A DNA stretch of 64,000 bases, taken from Bog-473 sp963738135. GTDB taxonomy: Bacteria > Actinomycetota > Acidimicrobiia > Acidimicrobiales > RAAP-2. The stretch lies in contig CAVTVK010000004.1 of the NCBI GenBank assembly GCA_963738135.1, positions 248,001-312,000 on the forward strand. Direction: 5' to 3'. Shown here piece after piece: positions 1-9,808 of this stretch (within the stretch, counting starts at the first letter, position 1; each line of letters starts with the position of its first letter). Under the pieces are notes generated by a model. The model was given only the letters and a program-made list of their open reading frames with translations. It made no database searches and was not told the origin of the DNA. The translations under genes were made by a program, and so were the position numbers.

Positions 1-149
1 AGTTCGCCCTCGGCGGCGCGTTGGGCGGCCGGCCGGATGTCGACCACCAGGGCGCCATCGTCACGCAGCGCCTCGAGTTCGTCGGGCTCGACCCGCCTGA
101 TGCGGGTGCGAGCCTGAGCCAACAGGTCGTCGGTGCTACGACCGGTCAC
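1..149 (-). CDS. Rhodanese-like domain protein, N-terminal part
   Basis: Only the first 49 or so residues lie in the window; the gene runs off the left edge. From a GTG at 149 the protein reads into a short helix followed by a beta strand ending in VVDIRP, the start of the rhodanese fold seen in sulfurtransferases. The catalytic cysteine would be outside the window. The GTG overlaps the stop of the upstream cysteine dioxygenase gene by four bases (GTGA), so the two are translationally coupled. Rhodanese next to cysteine dioxygenase is a familiar sulfur-handling pair, which supports a thiosulfate or persulfide transferase role. The domain is clear; the substrate is inference. Confidence 0.7.
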   Translation of the reverse strand, partial: MTGRSTDDLLAQARTRIRRVEPDELEALRDDGALVVDIRPAAQRAAEGE

Positions 150-694
150 TGAGCGACGGCCGCAGAACCCAATGACGCGTGGCCCAGCGCCGCCTCCCCT
201 GTGTCCTCGACGGGCCCGAACTCGCCACTCCCGTCGTCGGACCAGGCGACCTCGCGCACGACCAGCTGCGCCCCGGCGACCGCGTAGAAGGTCATGGAAG
301 TCAGGGCGGGGCTGTAGACGTGCAAGCTGAGCGCGTGCCCGCCGGACTCGTTGGTCACATCGTGCACATGGCCCGCACCGAAGCCGAGGGTGGAGCCCGC
401 GTGCAGCTCGTGACGGACAAGGGAGAGTCGTCCGGTGGCATCGCGCCGCGGTACCGCCTCCACCAGGGTTCCCCGGATCACGCTCACCGCTCCGGTGGAG
501 GTTCCGTGGTCATGGAGCTCCACTCTTCCACCGCTCGGCCAGGCGATCAGCCAGGCGTCGAAGTCGGGCGTCCGGGCCATCAAACGCCACGAGCGGCGCT
601 CGGTGTCGAGCGCTCCCGGCCAGTCGACGGCCGGAGCGAGGCGGCTGGCCACCTCTTGGGGGTCGACGAGCTGCCGCAGGGTAGGGGGACGCAC
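146..694 (-). CDS. Cysteine dioxygenase family protein (cupin)
   Basis: A 182-residue protein, the usual size for bacterial cysteine dioxygenase, which adds O2 to the thiol of cysteine to give cysteine sulfinate. The cupin metal ligands are visible: HDH at residues 61-63 and a third histidine at about 111 (GHVHDV). The family hallmark SLHVYSPAL follows at about 123-131. The ATG at 694 gives the family-like N-terminus. It is co-transcribed with the downstream rhodanese gene (four-base overlap). Bacterial homologues include 3-mercaptopropionate dioxygenases, so the exact thiol is uncertain. Several longer open frames run antisense through this gene; they show no family resemblance. Confidence 0.85.
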   Translation of the reverse strand: MRPPTLRQLVDPQEVASRLAPAVDWPGALDTERRSWRLMARTPDFDAWLIAWPSGGRVELHDHGTSTGAVSVIRGTLVEAVPRRDATGRLSLVRHELHAGSTLGFGAGHVHDVTNESGGHALSLHVYSPALTSMTFYAVAGAQLVVREVAWSDDGSGEFGPVEDTGEAALGHASLGSAAVAQ

Positions 695-808
695 CCCGAG
701 GAGGCTAAGCGGTAAACCCGACTAAGTCAATCGTATTTAGAGCTTTACACTCCCCTCCCAGGCGGCGGAGGCCGAACCGGACAAGATGGCGTCGATGTAT
801 CCCCTGGT

Positions 809-3302
809 GTGGCCCGAGATCACAAGACCACGGCAGGTCCTTCCGACATGAAGGTCATGGGTTCGGCCACGTCCACCGTCACCGAGCTGACGTCCGTTCC
901 GGGTGGTGTCGTCCGGACGTCATGGAGCCAGAGGGTGCGCTCCATGCTCCTCGGACCCCATGGCGGAGGCACCACCCGGCGGCGCGCCTCGGACGTCGTA
1001 CGGGTCGCAATCGCCACTGTGCTGGTCGTCATCTGCGTGCCGCTGGTCCAGGCCAACACGTCGGTGGAGATCCACGTGACCGAGCTCCTCACTCCGCCGC
1101 CCACGGGCATGCAGTGGCTGATCACCGCGCTCTGGTTCGTCGGCTCCATCGGCGTCATCGTCGCCCTGGTCCTGATCGGGCTTCTCGTGCCCCGACTGGC
1201 GGCCGTCCGGCAGATGGGGGTGGCCGGGCTGGCGGCCCTCCTGGTGTGCCTCCTGCTCGACGCGTGGTTGGGCCCCGCCGCCGGGCGTCCGCCGATTCCG
1301 GTCTTCTCAGGCTTCGACCCGCGTTTCCCCATTCTGCAGTTGGCGGTCGCCACCGCGGTCGCCCTGGCCGGGCTGCCCTACCTGAGCCGGCCGATGCACC
1401 GCATCGTCATCGGTGCTCTCGCGCTCGCCGGGCTCTGCGCGGTCGTGGGCTCCTATGGGCTGCCACTCGGTGTCATTGCCGCCGTGCTCGTCGGGTGGGG
1501 CACGGCGGCGGCCTGCCACCTGGCCATGGGCGCGCCGAACGGGCTGCCATCGGCGTCCGAGGTGACTGACTCCGTGCGTGACCTGCAGGTCGAGGTACAC
1601 GGAGTCGGCTCCATGGCGCGCCAGGAGTGGGGCGTGGCATCGTTCGCGGGCACGGACACGAAGGGCCGCACCATTGAATTGGCGGTCTACGGGCGCGACG
1701 CCGCCGACGCCCAGTGGCTGCGCAAGGTCTGGCGTTTCTGCATCTACCGCGATTCGGGACCGACGCTCGTGATCAATCGGCTGCAACAGGTGGAGCACGA
1801 GGCCTACCTCACCTTTCTCGCCGCACACGCCGGCGTGCGCGTTCCCGAGATCGTGGCGGCAGGGCGTTGCGGGCCGGCCCGCGACGCCGCGCTCGTCGAC
1901 GCGGCTGCCCGAAGGGCGTCGGCTCTCAGATGTAAAGAGCGAGGAGGTACGCGACGACGATGTCGACGAGTTCCTCCACGCCGTGCTTGTGTTGCGTCAG
2001 GCCGGAATCTCCCATGGTGCGCTGAGCCCGGAGACGGTGCTCGCCACGTCACAGGGTCCACTACTGCGCGATTTCCGACGTGCGTCGTCGTCGGCCCCCG
2101 CCATGCGCACCGATCGCGACCTGGCGGCCGCCGTGGCGGCGGTGGCGGTGGTGGTCGGCGTCGAACGCACCGTCGCCGCCACGTGCCGCGTCCTCGACAC
2201 GAACACGATCCAGGCTGTTCTGACCCGCCTGCAACGCTCCACACTCGACCCCGAGACCGAACGCCTGGCCCGGGCAGAGAAGGGTTTCCTCAAGTCGCTG
2301 CGGGAGGCGCTCGCCACCGCCGCCGGGGTGGAGGTACCGAAGCTCGTCGAGGCGAAGCGCATCAGTTGGCCCAACCTCTTGATGGTCGTGGGCAGCCTCG
2401 TCGGGCTGTGGCTGATCATCGGTGTCCTGACCGACGCCTCAGGCTCGCTGAGCGTCATCCGGGGCGCCGCCTGGGGTTGGGTTGCGGCGGCCTTCGTCCT
2501 GGGACAACTCCCCGTGGTCACGGGCGCTTGGGCCCTGACCGGTGCCGTCATGGGCCCGCTGCCGTTCGGGCGTTGCGTCGCCCTGGAGACCTCGAACATG
2601 TTCACGTCCTTCGTCGGCGGTGACGCCGCCGTCTTCGGTGTCCGCGTGCGCTTCTTCCAGCGTCAGGGGTTGGATGCGCCGGCTGCCATCAGCTCGGGGG
2701 CGATCGCCGGCACTGCGAGTTGGGTGGTCAAGGGAGCGTTGTTCCTGCTCTGCCTCCCGTTTGCCGTGGGCGACTTCCACAAGCCCGCGGCAAGCGACAC
2801 CGGGAGCCATGAGGGCATCGTGTGGATCATTCTCATCGTCGTTCTGGTCGTCGCCATCCTCGTGGCGGTGGTGACTCTCGTGCCTCGAGTGCGGCGGCTG
2901 GCAAACGAGAAGGCCCGGCCGCACCTGGTCACGATCTGGAACGACGTCAAGGCCATCGCCGTGGAGCCCCGCAAGATCTTCTATGTGCTGGGCGGATCCC
3001 TGGGCAGCCAGGTCTTCATCGCCCTGTGTCTCGGGGCGTCCCTCCACGCGGTGGGTGAGCACGCCAGCTTCGCCACCCTCATTGTGGTGCTGACCCTGGC
3101 CGCCATGATCGGTGGCGCCGTTCCCATCCCGGGCGGTGCCGGTGTCATCGAAGTCGGGCTGATCGCGGGACTGACAGCCGCGGGCATTCCGCAGGATCAG
3201 GCCGTGGCCGCCGTCTTCATCGAACGCTTCTGCACCGCCTACCTGCCGCCGATCTGGGGCTGGGCGACGCTGGTGTGGATGCGCCGCAGCGACTACATCT
3301 GA
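809..3302 (+). CDS. Lysylphosphatidylglycerol synthase-type membrane protein with kinase-like middle domain (one frameshift)
   Basis: The product would be about 830 residues. Residues about 65-215 contain several hydrophobic segments, followed by a soluble region resembling a lipopolysaccharide-kinase-like fold (a lysine-containing WLRKVWRF segment and a LVINRLQQVEHEAYL helix), and then a second membrane block matching the LPG-synthase transmembrane family (VGGDAAVFGVRVRFF and IPGGAGVIEVGLIAG). The frame breaks near position 1896: the first half continues sensibly only up to DAALV, and the next frame gives TRLPEGRRLSDV. One extra base explains it. The start is uncertain; GTG 809 or ATG 848 are possible. 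Homologues flip or modify membrane lipids; its substrate is unknown. Confidence 0.7.
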
Positions 3303-3676
3303 GTGCGGCGTCCGGGGATCGGGCGCCGCTGGTACGGAGCGAGCAGCTCAGCTCGTCCAGCCGTCGGTGACGGGGCTCGTCGTGGCTGTCCCGTCCCGCC
3401 ACCCGTGGCGGTGATCCCCGTGAGCGACGGCATGGAGAAGAACGTAGTGGCGCACGCCAACGGAGCGGACGGGCTCATGGAGGCGTCGTCGCTCAGCGTC
3501 ACGACGAGTGGGTTGTTGGCCTTGCCGCTGGCGGTCACACCCATCCGTCTCGCCCGCAGCTGCTTCCGACCCAAAACATGCGTTTCAGAAAGAATCCTGA
3601 GACGGGTCCGTGAGCACCCCATCCGGGTTGGAGGTCGGGCCTGCCGCCACGAGGCGTAGCCGGCGGGGCGGCGGCT
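3303..3676. other. Intergenic stretch, no supported gene
   Basis: This 374-base gap lies between the converging ends of the membrane protein and an amidohydrolase. Open frames exist on both strands but have no recognisable domain and no good ribosome-binding site. I see no strong hairpin. Confidence 0.4.
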
Positions 3677-4882
3677 CTAGGCGGCGAAGGGCAGCTTCAT
3701 GACCTCGGCGAGGTTGCCGCCCATCACCTTCGCAATCTCGTCGTGGGACAAGCCCTCGAGCTCGTCGACGTAGGAGAGCGGCTCCGACATCCCCTCAATG
3801 TGCGGATAGTCCGACCCGAACACGACCCGGTCCGCACCGACCAATTGGATCAGGCCGCGCGGGTCCTCCTCGTGGAACGGGTGGACCCAGATGTTGCGCT
3901 TCAGCACCATGAGGGGATCCTCGTCGTAGATCGACGGCTCGTGCGCGTAGGACCGTCCCATGGCGTCGATGAGCGGACGCACCCAGGCCGAGCCGTTCTC
4001 CACCGGGAGTATGCGTAAGGACGGGAACCGGCTCAAGAGGCCGTGGCCGATCAATGACGCCACGGTGTCGAAGATGCCCCGGCCCTGCGTGTGCGCAATG
4101 TCGAGGAAGGCGGATCTGCGCCCGGCGAAAGGCAAATGCTCCCCTCCGTGCGTGCCCTCCCACTGGTTGTAGTAGCGGGTGAGGCCGTCGTCCGAGGCGT
4201 GCATACCGACCGCGACGTCGAGCTCTGTCACTCGCTGCCAGAAGGGGTCGAACTCCGGCAGCGCGAACGAGCGATACCCGCGATAGCCGGGCACCGGGGC
4301 CGGCCTGATGAGGATGAGCTTGGCGCCACGCTCGACAACCCATTCGAGCTCCTTGATCGCCTCGTCGACGATAGGCAGCGTGATGACCGGGGAGGCAAAG
4401 ATCCGACCCTCGTAGTTGAAGGTCCAATGCTCGTGCATCCACTGGTTGAGCGCGTGCACGACGACGTGCGTTGCGATGGGATCGTCGGCCAGGCGCTCCT
4501 CGAGCAAGCTGGCCAGCGTCGGCCACATGAGCGCACGGTCGAGCCCGAGTTCGTCCATGAGGGCCAGCCGCGGTTCGGGCGAGAAGAACGCCTCCGGCGA
4601 GCGGATCGGATCCCCCATCAGCTCGCGACGCGACTTCCCCTCAGGGTTGCCGTGCTTGAAGAGCTCTTCCGACGCGCCCGGCCGGCCCACCACGTTGAAC
4701 GTCGGGTTGGGGATGTACTCCGAGATCATGTTGCGCACCGCGATCTTCGTGCGGCCGTTGACTTCCACGTACTTGATCAGCCCCGAGTACTCGGGAGGCA
4801 GGAACTTCGTGAAGGCGTCCGTCGTCTCGTACATGTGGTTGTCGGCGTCGAAGACGGGAAAGTCGACAATGGGCTTGGGCAT
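3677..4882 (-). CDS. ACMSD-type metal-dependent amidohydrolase
   Basis: A 401-residue TIM-barrel hydrolase/decarboxylase of the amidohydrolase-2 family. It starts with a FDADNH motif (residues about 9-14) in place of the classical HxH, has a central MHASDDG segment and ends with the metal-site aspartate in FGSDYPHIEG. The ATG at 4882 is preceded by GGAGGT at good spacing; the frame is open further upstream but without family similarity. A close paralogue lies at 47474-48676. A copy of the recurrent 16-bp palindrome sits 63 bases upstream. Related enzymes act on aromatic or cyclic acids and hydroxylated steroid or terpenoid intermediates; the substrate here cannot be read from sequence. Confidence 0.85.
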   Translation of the reverse strand: MPKPIVDFPVFDADNHMYETTDAFTKFLPPEYSGLIKYVEVNGRTKIAVRNMISEYIPNPTFNVVGRPGASEELFKHGNPEGKSRRELMGDPIRSPEAFFSPEPRLALMDELGLDRALMWPTLASLLEERLADDPIATHVVVHALNQWMHEHWTFNYEGRIFASPVITLPIVDEAIKELEWVVERGAKLILIRPAPVPGYRGYRSFALPEFDPFWQRVTELDVAVGMHASDDGLTRYYNQWEGTHGGEHLPFAGRRSAFLDIAHTQGRGIFDTVASLIGHGLLSRFPSLRILPVENGSAWVRPLIDAMGRSYAHEPSIYDEDPLMVLKRNIWVHPFHEEDPRGLIQLVGADRVVFGSDYPHIEGMSEPLSYVDELEGLSHDEIAKVMGGNLAEVMKLPFAA

Positions 4883-4944
4883 GACCACCTCCATGAGGAC
4901 GGGACCGCAGCGCGCCCTCGCAGCACGGGGCGGACGGCTCGTTT

Positions 4945-4960
4945 TCAACTTCGACGTCAA
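4945..4960 (-). promoter_or_regulatory. 16-bp palindrome, copy a (TTGAC-N6-GTTGA)
   Basis: On the minus strand it reads TTGACGTCGAAGTTGA, one of five related sites in the window (others at 44913, 48697, 50498, 63062). A TAATAT hexamer ends at the palindrome (4960-4965), so a bound repressor would cover the start of transcription of the amidohydrolase at 3677-4882. The regulator is unknown; the form suits a TetR dimer. Confidence 0.5.
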
Positions 4961-5045
4961 TATTACCGGGCCGACCCGCGCAGGCACAAATACACCGCCC
5001 CCCCGTTCCCACATGGCGCAGCACCTGGCAGCGCAGGGTTGGCTC

Positions 5046-5059
5046 TGCAAAGCTTTGCA
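5046..5059 (+). promoter_or_regulatory. LacI-type operator TGCAAAGCTTTGCA
   Basis: A perfect 14-bp palindrome ending two bases before the ATG of the uronate isomerase. The identical sequence occurs at 30448-30461 before the GH1 beta-glucosidase. LacI-family operators are palindromes of this size, and a LacI gene lies in the same gluconate/glucuronate module at 8796-9764. Confidence 0.6.
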
Positions 5060-5061
5060 TC

Positions 5062-6469
5062 ATGCTCCACCAGGACCGACTCCTGCCTGCCGACGCCGGC
5101 GTCCGCCGGGTCGCGCGAGCCTTGTACGAAGGAACGAGGACGCTTCCCATCGTGAGCCCCCACGGGCACTGTGACCCGGCGGCCCTGGCCGACGACGCGG
5201 CCTTCCACGACCCGGCGGCGGAGCTCGTGACCAAGGACCACTACGTCCTACGCATGCTCTACAGCCAGGGCGTCCCTCTCGAGTCGCTCGGAGTGCAACG
5301 GAGCGACGGCGCACCGAGAGAAACGGACGGCAGGCAGATTTGGCGTGCCCTGGGCACGCGCTATGCCCTCTTCCGCGGCACGCCGTCCAAGCTCTGGCTC
5401 GACCACACACTGCAGGAGGTCTTCGGCGTGGTGGAGCCACTCGGGGCCCAAAACGCCGATGCGGTGTACGACGAGGTCTCGGCGCGCTTGACGCAGGAGG
5501 ACTTCCGACCTCGTGCGCTCTTCGAGCGCTTCGACATCACCTATCTCGCCACCACCGATGGAGCACTGGACCCTCTCGACGCCCACACTCGGCTCCGCCA
5601 ATCCGGTTGGGGCGGCAGGATCGTCCCGACCTTCCGTCCGGACGACGTCGTCGACCCCGACCGGCCCGGATTCCATGCGCATGTCGCGACTCTGGGCGAA
5701 CTCACGGGCGAGGACACGTCCCAGTGGTCCCGCTATCCTCGAAGCGCTGCGGATCCGTCGCGCCGCGTTTGTTGCGGTGGGAGCGACCGCGTCGGACCAC
5801 GGGCACCCTTCGGCCGCCACGGCAGACCTGTCTCCCCGGCAGGCCGAAGACCTCTTCGGCAGGATCATGGCGGCGAAGGGACGGCCCGGAGACTCCGAGC
5901 TGTTCCGCGCGCAGATGCTGGTCGAGATGGCGGCGATGAGCATGGACGACGGTCTCGTCTTGCAGATCCACGCCGGTGCCTGGCGCGATCACAACCCGAC
6001 GGTGGCCGCCCGGTTCGGCCCCGACCAGGGAGCCGACATCCCGCGGGCGGCCGACTACGTGGGCGGCCTCAAACCGCTCCTCGACCGGTTCGGCAACGAG
6101 CCACACCTGACCGTCGTCGTGTACACCCTCGACGAGACCACGTACAGCCGCGAACTGGCCCCGCTGGCCGGGCACTATCCCGCGCTGCGGCTCGGACCGC
6201 CGTGGTGGTTCTTCGATAGCCCCGAAGGTATCCGGCGCTTCTACCAGTCGGTCGTCGAGACGGCGGGATTCGCCAACACAGTCGGTTTCAACGACGACGC
6301 CCGGTCGCTGTTGTCGATTCCGGCGCGTCATGACGTCGCCCGACGGTTGAATGCCGGCTACCTGGCCGGGCTCGTCGGCGAGCACCGAATGACGGAGGAG
6401 GACGCCGCGGAGACCGCAGAGGATCTGGCCCTCAATCTCGCCGCAAGAGCGTTCCGGGTCGACGGATGA
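5062..6469 (+). CDS. uxaC: Uronate (glucuronate/galacturonate) isomerase (one frameshift)
   Basis: Converts D-glucuronate to D-fructuronate (and galacturonate to tagaturonate), the first intracellular step of uronate catabolism. The N-terminus shows LLPAD and then SPHGHCDP, the metal-site histidines of the family, and the C-terminal half shows LQIHAGAWRDHN and a GFNDDARSLLSIPARHD segment. The frame breaks near 5736: one surplus base separates TGEDTSQWSRY from LEALRIRRAAF. Repaired length is about 468 residues, normal for the family. There is no ribosome-binding site before ATG 5062 and a LacI operator ends two bases before it. The stop overlaps the next gene's start (ATGA). The neighbouring beta-glucuronidase supports glucuronate as substrate. 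Confidence 0.9.
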
Positions 6470-6987
6470 GGCAGGTGGTGTTGGTGGGGCTGATGGGGTC
6501 GGGCAAATCGACCGTCGGCGCGCTGGTGGCGACGCGCATCGGACGGGTGTTCGTCGACGTGGACGTCGTGATCGCGCGCGAAACCGGCAAGACCGTCCGA
6601 GAGCTCTGGGAAGAGGGCGGCGAAGCCGCCTACCGGTCCCTCGAATCGGAGGCCGTGCTGCGTGTCCTGCGTGACGACACGGCGTCCGTGCTGGCCGCTC
6701 CCGCCGGGGTCGTCCTCGATCCCGTCGTGCGCGCTGCCCTGGCGGGGAACGTAGTCGTGTGGCAGCGCGCCCGACCTTCGAGCTTGGCGGGCCGGGTCCG
6801 CCCCGGCGATCACCGTCCGCTGTTCGGGGACATGCCCGCCGAGACCCTCGCCGCAATGGCTGACGAACGGTCCGATCTGTACGGAGAGGTGGCCACCGCA
6901 ACCGTCGACACCGACTCCGACGCCGACGCCGACACGCCGGCCGACGTCGCGGAGGTCGTGGTCCGACTGCTCGCCGGACAGCGATGA
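6466..6987 (+). CDS. Shikimate-kinase/gluconokinase-like P-loop kinase
   Basis: A 173-residue small-molecule kinase. Walker A is GLMGSGKST (residues 8-16), a DVD acidic motif follows at about 32, the substrate-arginine segment is AAYRSLESE, and a lid-like RPLFGD is present. In shikimate kinases a GGG motif that holds the shikimate carboxylate follows the middle strand; here that place reads LAAPAGVVL, so the site has changed. It overlaps the uronate isomerase by four bases and is followed by beta-glucuronidase, suggesting phosphorylation of a uronate-derived sugar acid rather than shikimate. That role is inference; a displaced aroK cannot be excluded. Confidence 0.75.
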   Translation: MRQVVLVGLMGSGKSTVGALVATRIGRVFVDVDVVIARETGKTVRELWEEGGEAAYRSLESEAVLRVLRDDTASVLAAPAGVVLDPVVRAALAGNVVVWQRARPSSLAGRVRPGDHRPLFGDMPAETLAAMADERSDLYGEVATATVDTDSDADADTPADVAEVVVRLLAGQR

Positions 6988-7018
6988 GCGCCTGAACGAG
7001 AAGAACCCGGGAGACACG

Positions 7019-8803
7019 ATGTTGCGACCACAGGACACCAGCACGCGCGAGACCAAGCGGCTCGATGGCATTTGGGATTTCGGGGCCGATGCGGCCGGAA
7101 TCGGACGAGTCGAGCGCTGGTGGCAGTCGGCGCTGCCCGACGCCCGGCGAATGCCGGTCCCGAGCAGCTTCAACGATGTGCTGGCTGATCCGAACGTGCA
7201 CGATCACGTCGGTGACGTGTGGTACCAGCGTCATGTCTTCATCCCGCGTGGTTGGACCGGCCAGCGCGTGGTCCTACGCTTGGACGCGGCCACCCACCGA
7301 GCCAGGGCCTGGGTCGGACACTCCTGCGTCGGCGAGCACGAGGGCGGATACACGCCCTTCGAGGCCGACGTCACCGAGTTCGTGGTCCCGGGTGAGGAAT
7401 GCCGGCTCACCGTCGTCGTGAACAACGAGCTCACCTGGGAGTCCCTTCCACCGGGCATCGTCGAAGTGCTACCGGATGGGACCCGACGCCAGCGGCAGTA
7501 CCACGACTTCTTCAACTATGCGGGCCTGCATCGCAGTGTCTGGCTGTACACGACACCATCTGCCCACATCGCCGACCTGACCGTGGTCACCGACATCGAC
7601 GAGGGGACCGGCGTGGTCCGCTATGCGGTGGCGGTCGCCCAGGCCGATGGGCCCACCGTCCGCGTGCGGCTACGGGACGCCGAGGGCGCAGAGGTCGCCG
7701 CGTGGGAGGGGCACGCCGGCATTCTGCGCGTGCCGAGACCGGAGCTCTGGAGACCGGGTCGCGGGTACCTCTATGACCTCGAGGCGGAACTCGTCGACGA
7801 CGGGGTGGTCGTCGACCGCTACACACTCCCGGTCGGCATCCGCACCGTGGCAGTCCAAGGCACGCAATTCCTCATCAATGGCGAGCCGTTCTACTTCCGC
7901 GGGTTTGGCAAGCATGAGGATCTGAACGTACACGGCCGCGGTCACGACGATGCCGCCATGGTGCACGACTTCTCGCTGCTGGCGTGGATCGGCGCCAACT
8001 CCTTCCGCACCTCGCACTATCCATACGCCGAGGAAGTGCTCGAGCACGCTGACCGCCAGGGCATCGTGGTCATCGACGAGACGGCAGCGGTCGGCCTCAA
8101 CCTCGGCGTGGGGGGCGGGATGTTCCTCGGTGGACCCCGGACGACCTATTCCGAGGAGACGATCAGTGACGTCACGCAGCTCGTGCATCGCCGAGCCATT
8201 GAGGAGCTGATCGCGCGGGACAAGAACCATCCCTGTGTCGTGCTTTGGAGTCTGGCCAACGAACCCGAGTCCCACACCGACGCCGGCCGCGCCTACTTCG
8301 AGCCGTTGTTCCGGGCGGCACGGGAGGCGGATCCCAGCCGGCCGGTGGGGTTCGTCAACATGATGTTCGCGCTCCCCGACACCTGCACCGTGACCGAGCT
8401 GGCGGATGTCGTCATGCTCAACCGCTACTACGGCTGGTACGTGGAACCGGGAGACCTCCTCGCCGCCGAGCTCGGCCTCGAGGCCGAGCTGCAAGCCTGG
8501 GCGTCCAGGCACGCCAAGCCCATCATCGTGACGGAGTACGGCGCCGACACCATGTCCGGCCTTCACACCACCGACGGCAGCATCTGGAGCGAGGAGTACC
8601 AGGTGGCGCTGCTCGACACGTATCACCGGGTCTTCGATCGCTCCGAGGCGGTGGTGGGCGAGCACGTCTGGAACTTCGCCGACTTCGCGACCGGCCCTTC
8701 GTTCATGCGCGTCGACGGCAACAAGAAGGGCGTGTTCACCCGGGAACGGCGGCCGAAGATGGCCGCACACGATCTACGACGGCGCTGGCTCGGCGCTACC
8801 TGA
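7019..8803 (+). CDS. uidA: Beta-glucuronidase (GH2)
   Basis: 594 residues: an N-terminal jelly-roll sugar-binding domain (to about 180), an immunoglobulin-like domain, and a TIM barrel from about 275. The acid/base is Glu415 in LANEPES, the nucleophile Glu506 in VTEYGAD. Asn568 and Lys570 in GNKKGVFTRERRPK form the N-K pair that recognises the glucuronate carboxylate; all are two residues from the E. coli numbers, so specificity for glucuronides is well supported. There is no signal peptide, implying action on imported glucuronides. GGGAGA precedes the ATG. The gene converges on, and overlaps by eight bases, the LacI gene on the other strand. Confidence 0.95.
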   Translation: MLRPQDTSTRETKRLDGIWDFGADAAGIGRVERWWQSALPDARRMPVPSSFNDVLADPNVHDHVGDVWYQRHVFIPRGWTGQRVVLRLDAATHRARAWVGHSCVGEHEGGYTPFEADVTEFVVPGEECRLTVVVNNELTWESLPPGIVEVLPDGTRRQRQYHDFFNYAGLHRSVWLYTTPSAHIADLTVVTDIDEGTGVVRYAVAVAQADGPTVRVRLRDAEGAEVAAWEGHAGILRVPRPELWRPGRGYLYDLEAELVDDGVVVDRYTLPVGIRTVAVQGTQFLINGEPFYFRGFGKHEDLNVHGRGHDDAAMVHDFSLLAWIGANSFRTSHYPYAEEVLEHADRQGIVVIDETAAVGLNLGVGGGMFLGGPRTTYSEETISDVTQLVHRRAIEELIARDKNHPCVVLWSLANEPESHTDAGRAYFEPLFRAAREADPSRPVGFVNMMFALPDTCTVTELADVVMLNRYYGWYVEPGDLLAAELGLEAELQAWASRHAKPIIVTEYGADTMSGLHTTDGSIWSEEYQVALLDTYHRVFDRSEAVVGEHVWNFADFATGPSFMRVDGNKKGVFTRERRPKMAAHDLRRRWLGAT

Positions 8804-9764
8804 CGCGTGCCGTCGAATGCCTGACCACGAAGTTCCCGAAGAGCTCTTTTTTCGCGGGGCCTTCGCCGAGCATGGCCATGGCAACGGAGCCGACCTCGTC
8901 GCTCGGCAGGCTGATGGTCGTGAGCGGTGGCGCCACCATGGCCGCCATCGGTACGTCGTCGAATCCCACGACACTGATGTCGTCGGGGACGGAGATCCCG
9001 AGCGTGCGCAGACCCGCAACCACGCCGATCGCCATTTGGTCGTTGAAGGCGAGCACGGCGGTGACCGCGCTCTCCACGATCTCTGGTACGAATGCCGAGG
9101 CCGCCTCGAAAGTCGGTTCGCTCCCCTTCAGCTCGACCAACTCCATTCCCGTGCTCGCGACGGAACGTCGCACGGCGGACCCGCGCTCCGCGGACGCCCA
9201 CGACCCGCTCGGTCCACGCAGGAACGCCATGCGGGTATGGCCCAGGCCGGCCAGGTGCTCCAACGCGCGCGCCACCGCCGGAGCGGTCCGCAGCAGGATG
9301 GAGGCGTGCTGGGGCACGGGACGGTTGACGAAGACCGCTGGCGTGGATCCCAGGGAACCGAGGGAGCGATGCAGCCGGCGGGGCGACACGACGACGAACC
9401 CGTCCACTTCGTGAGCCAGCGACTCCACTGCGCGTACTTCCTCGTCCGGGTGTTCGCCGGTATCGACGAGGAGGATTTGCAGATCGCTCTGTCGGGCCGA
9501 CCGCTCCACCGAGCGCACCAGCGACGCGAAGTGTGGGTTGGTGATATCGGGAACGATCACCGCGACGTTGCCGGTACGGCCGGTGATCAGGCCGCGCGCG
9601 GCACGATTGGGGACGAAGCCGAGCTCGCGTATGGCGGCTTCGACCCGCAAGCGTGTCTCCGGAGCCACCTTTTCCGGGACGTTGACGGTGCGCGACACGG
9701 TGGCGGCGTGGACACCGGCGCGTGCCGCAACGTCGAGGATCGTCGCCCGCTGCTCGCGCCGCAC
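8796..9764 (-). CDS. LacI-family transcriptional regulator
   Basis: 322 residues from GTG 9764: helix-turn-helix at the N-terminus (ILDVAARAGVHAATVSRTVN), hinge helix, then a periplasmic-binding-protein-like ligand domain ending with NDQMAIGVVAGLR and ISVVGFDDVP, both LacI hallmarks. The frame is open upstream to 9929 but only the part from VRREQRATI looks like the family. It is divergent from the fructuronate reductase gene with 44 bases between them, and tail-to-tail with uidA. It is the best candidate to bind the TGCAAAGCTTTGCA sites at 5046 and 30448; that assignment is inference. Confidence 0.88.
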   Translation of the reverse strand: MRREQRATILDVAARAGVHAATVSRTVNVPEKVAPETRLRVEAAIRELGFVPNRAARGLITGRTGNVAVIVPDITNPHFASLVRSVERSARQSDLQILLVDTGEHPDEEVRAVESLAHEVDGFVVVSPRRLHRSLGSLGSTPAVFVNRPVPQHASILLRTAPAVARALEHLAGLGHTRMAFLRGPSGSWASAERGSAVRRSVASTGMELVELKGSEPTFEAASAFVPEIVESAVTAVLAFNDQMAIGVVAGLRTLGISVPDDISVVGFDDVPMAAMVAPPLTTISLPSDEVGSVAMAMLGEGPAKKELFGNFVVRHSTARVR

Positions 9765-9808
9765 GACGACCGACCCTACACGGCGACCCGCGAATTCCGA
9801 GGTGACGG

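Noticed and set aside
3293..3659. Open frames of 109 and 118 codons on both strands after the membrane protein gene
   Set aside because: No recognisable domain, ribosome-binding site or codon pattern; treated as intergenic.
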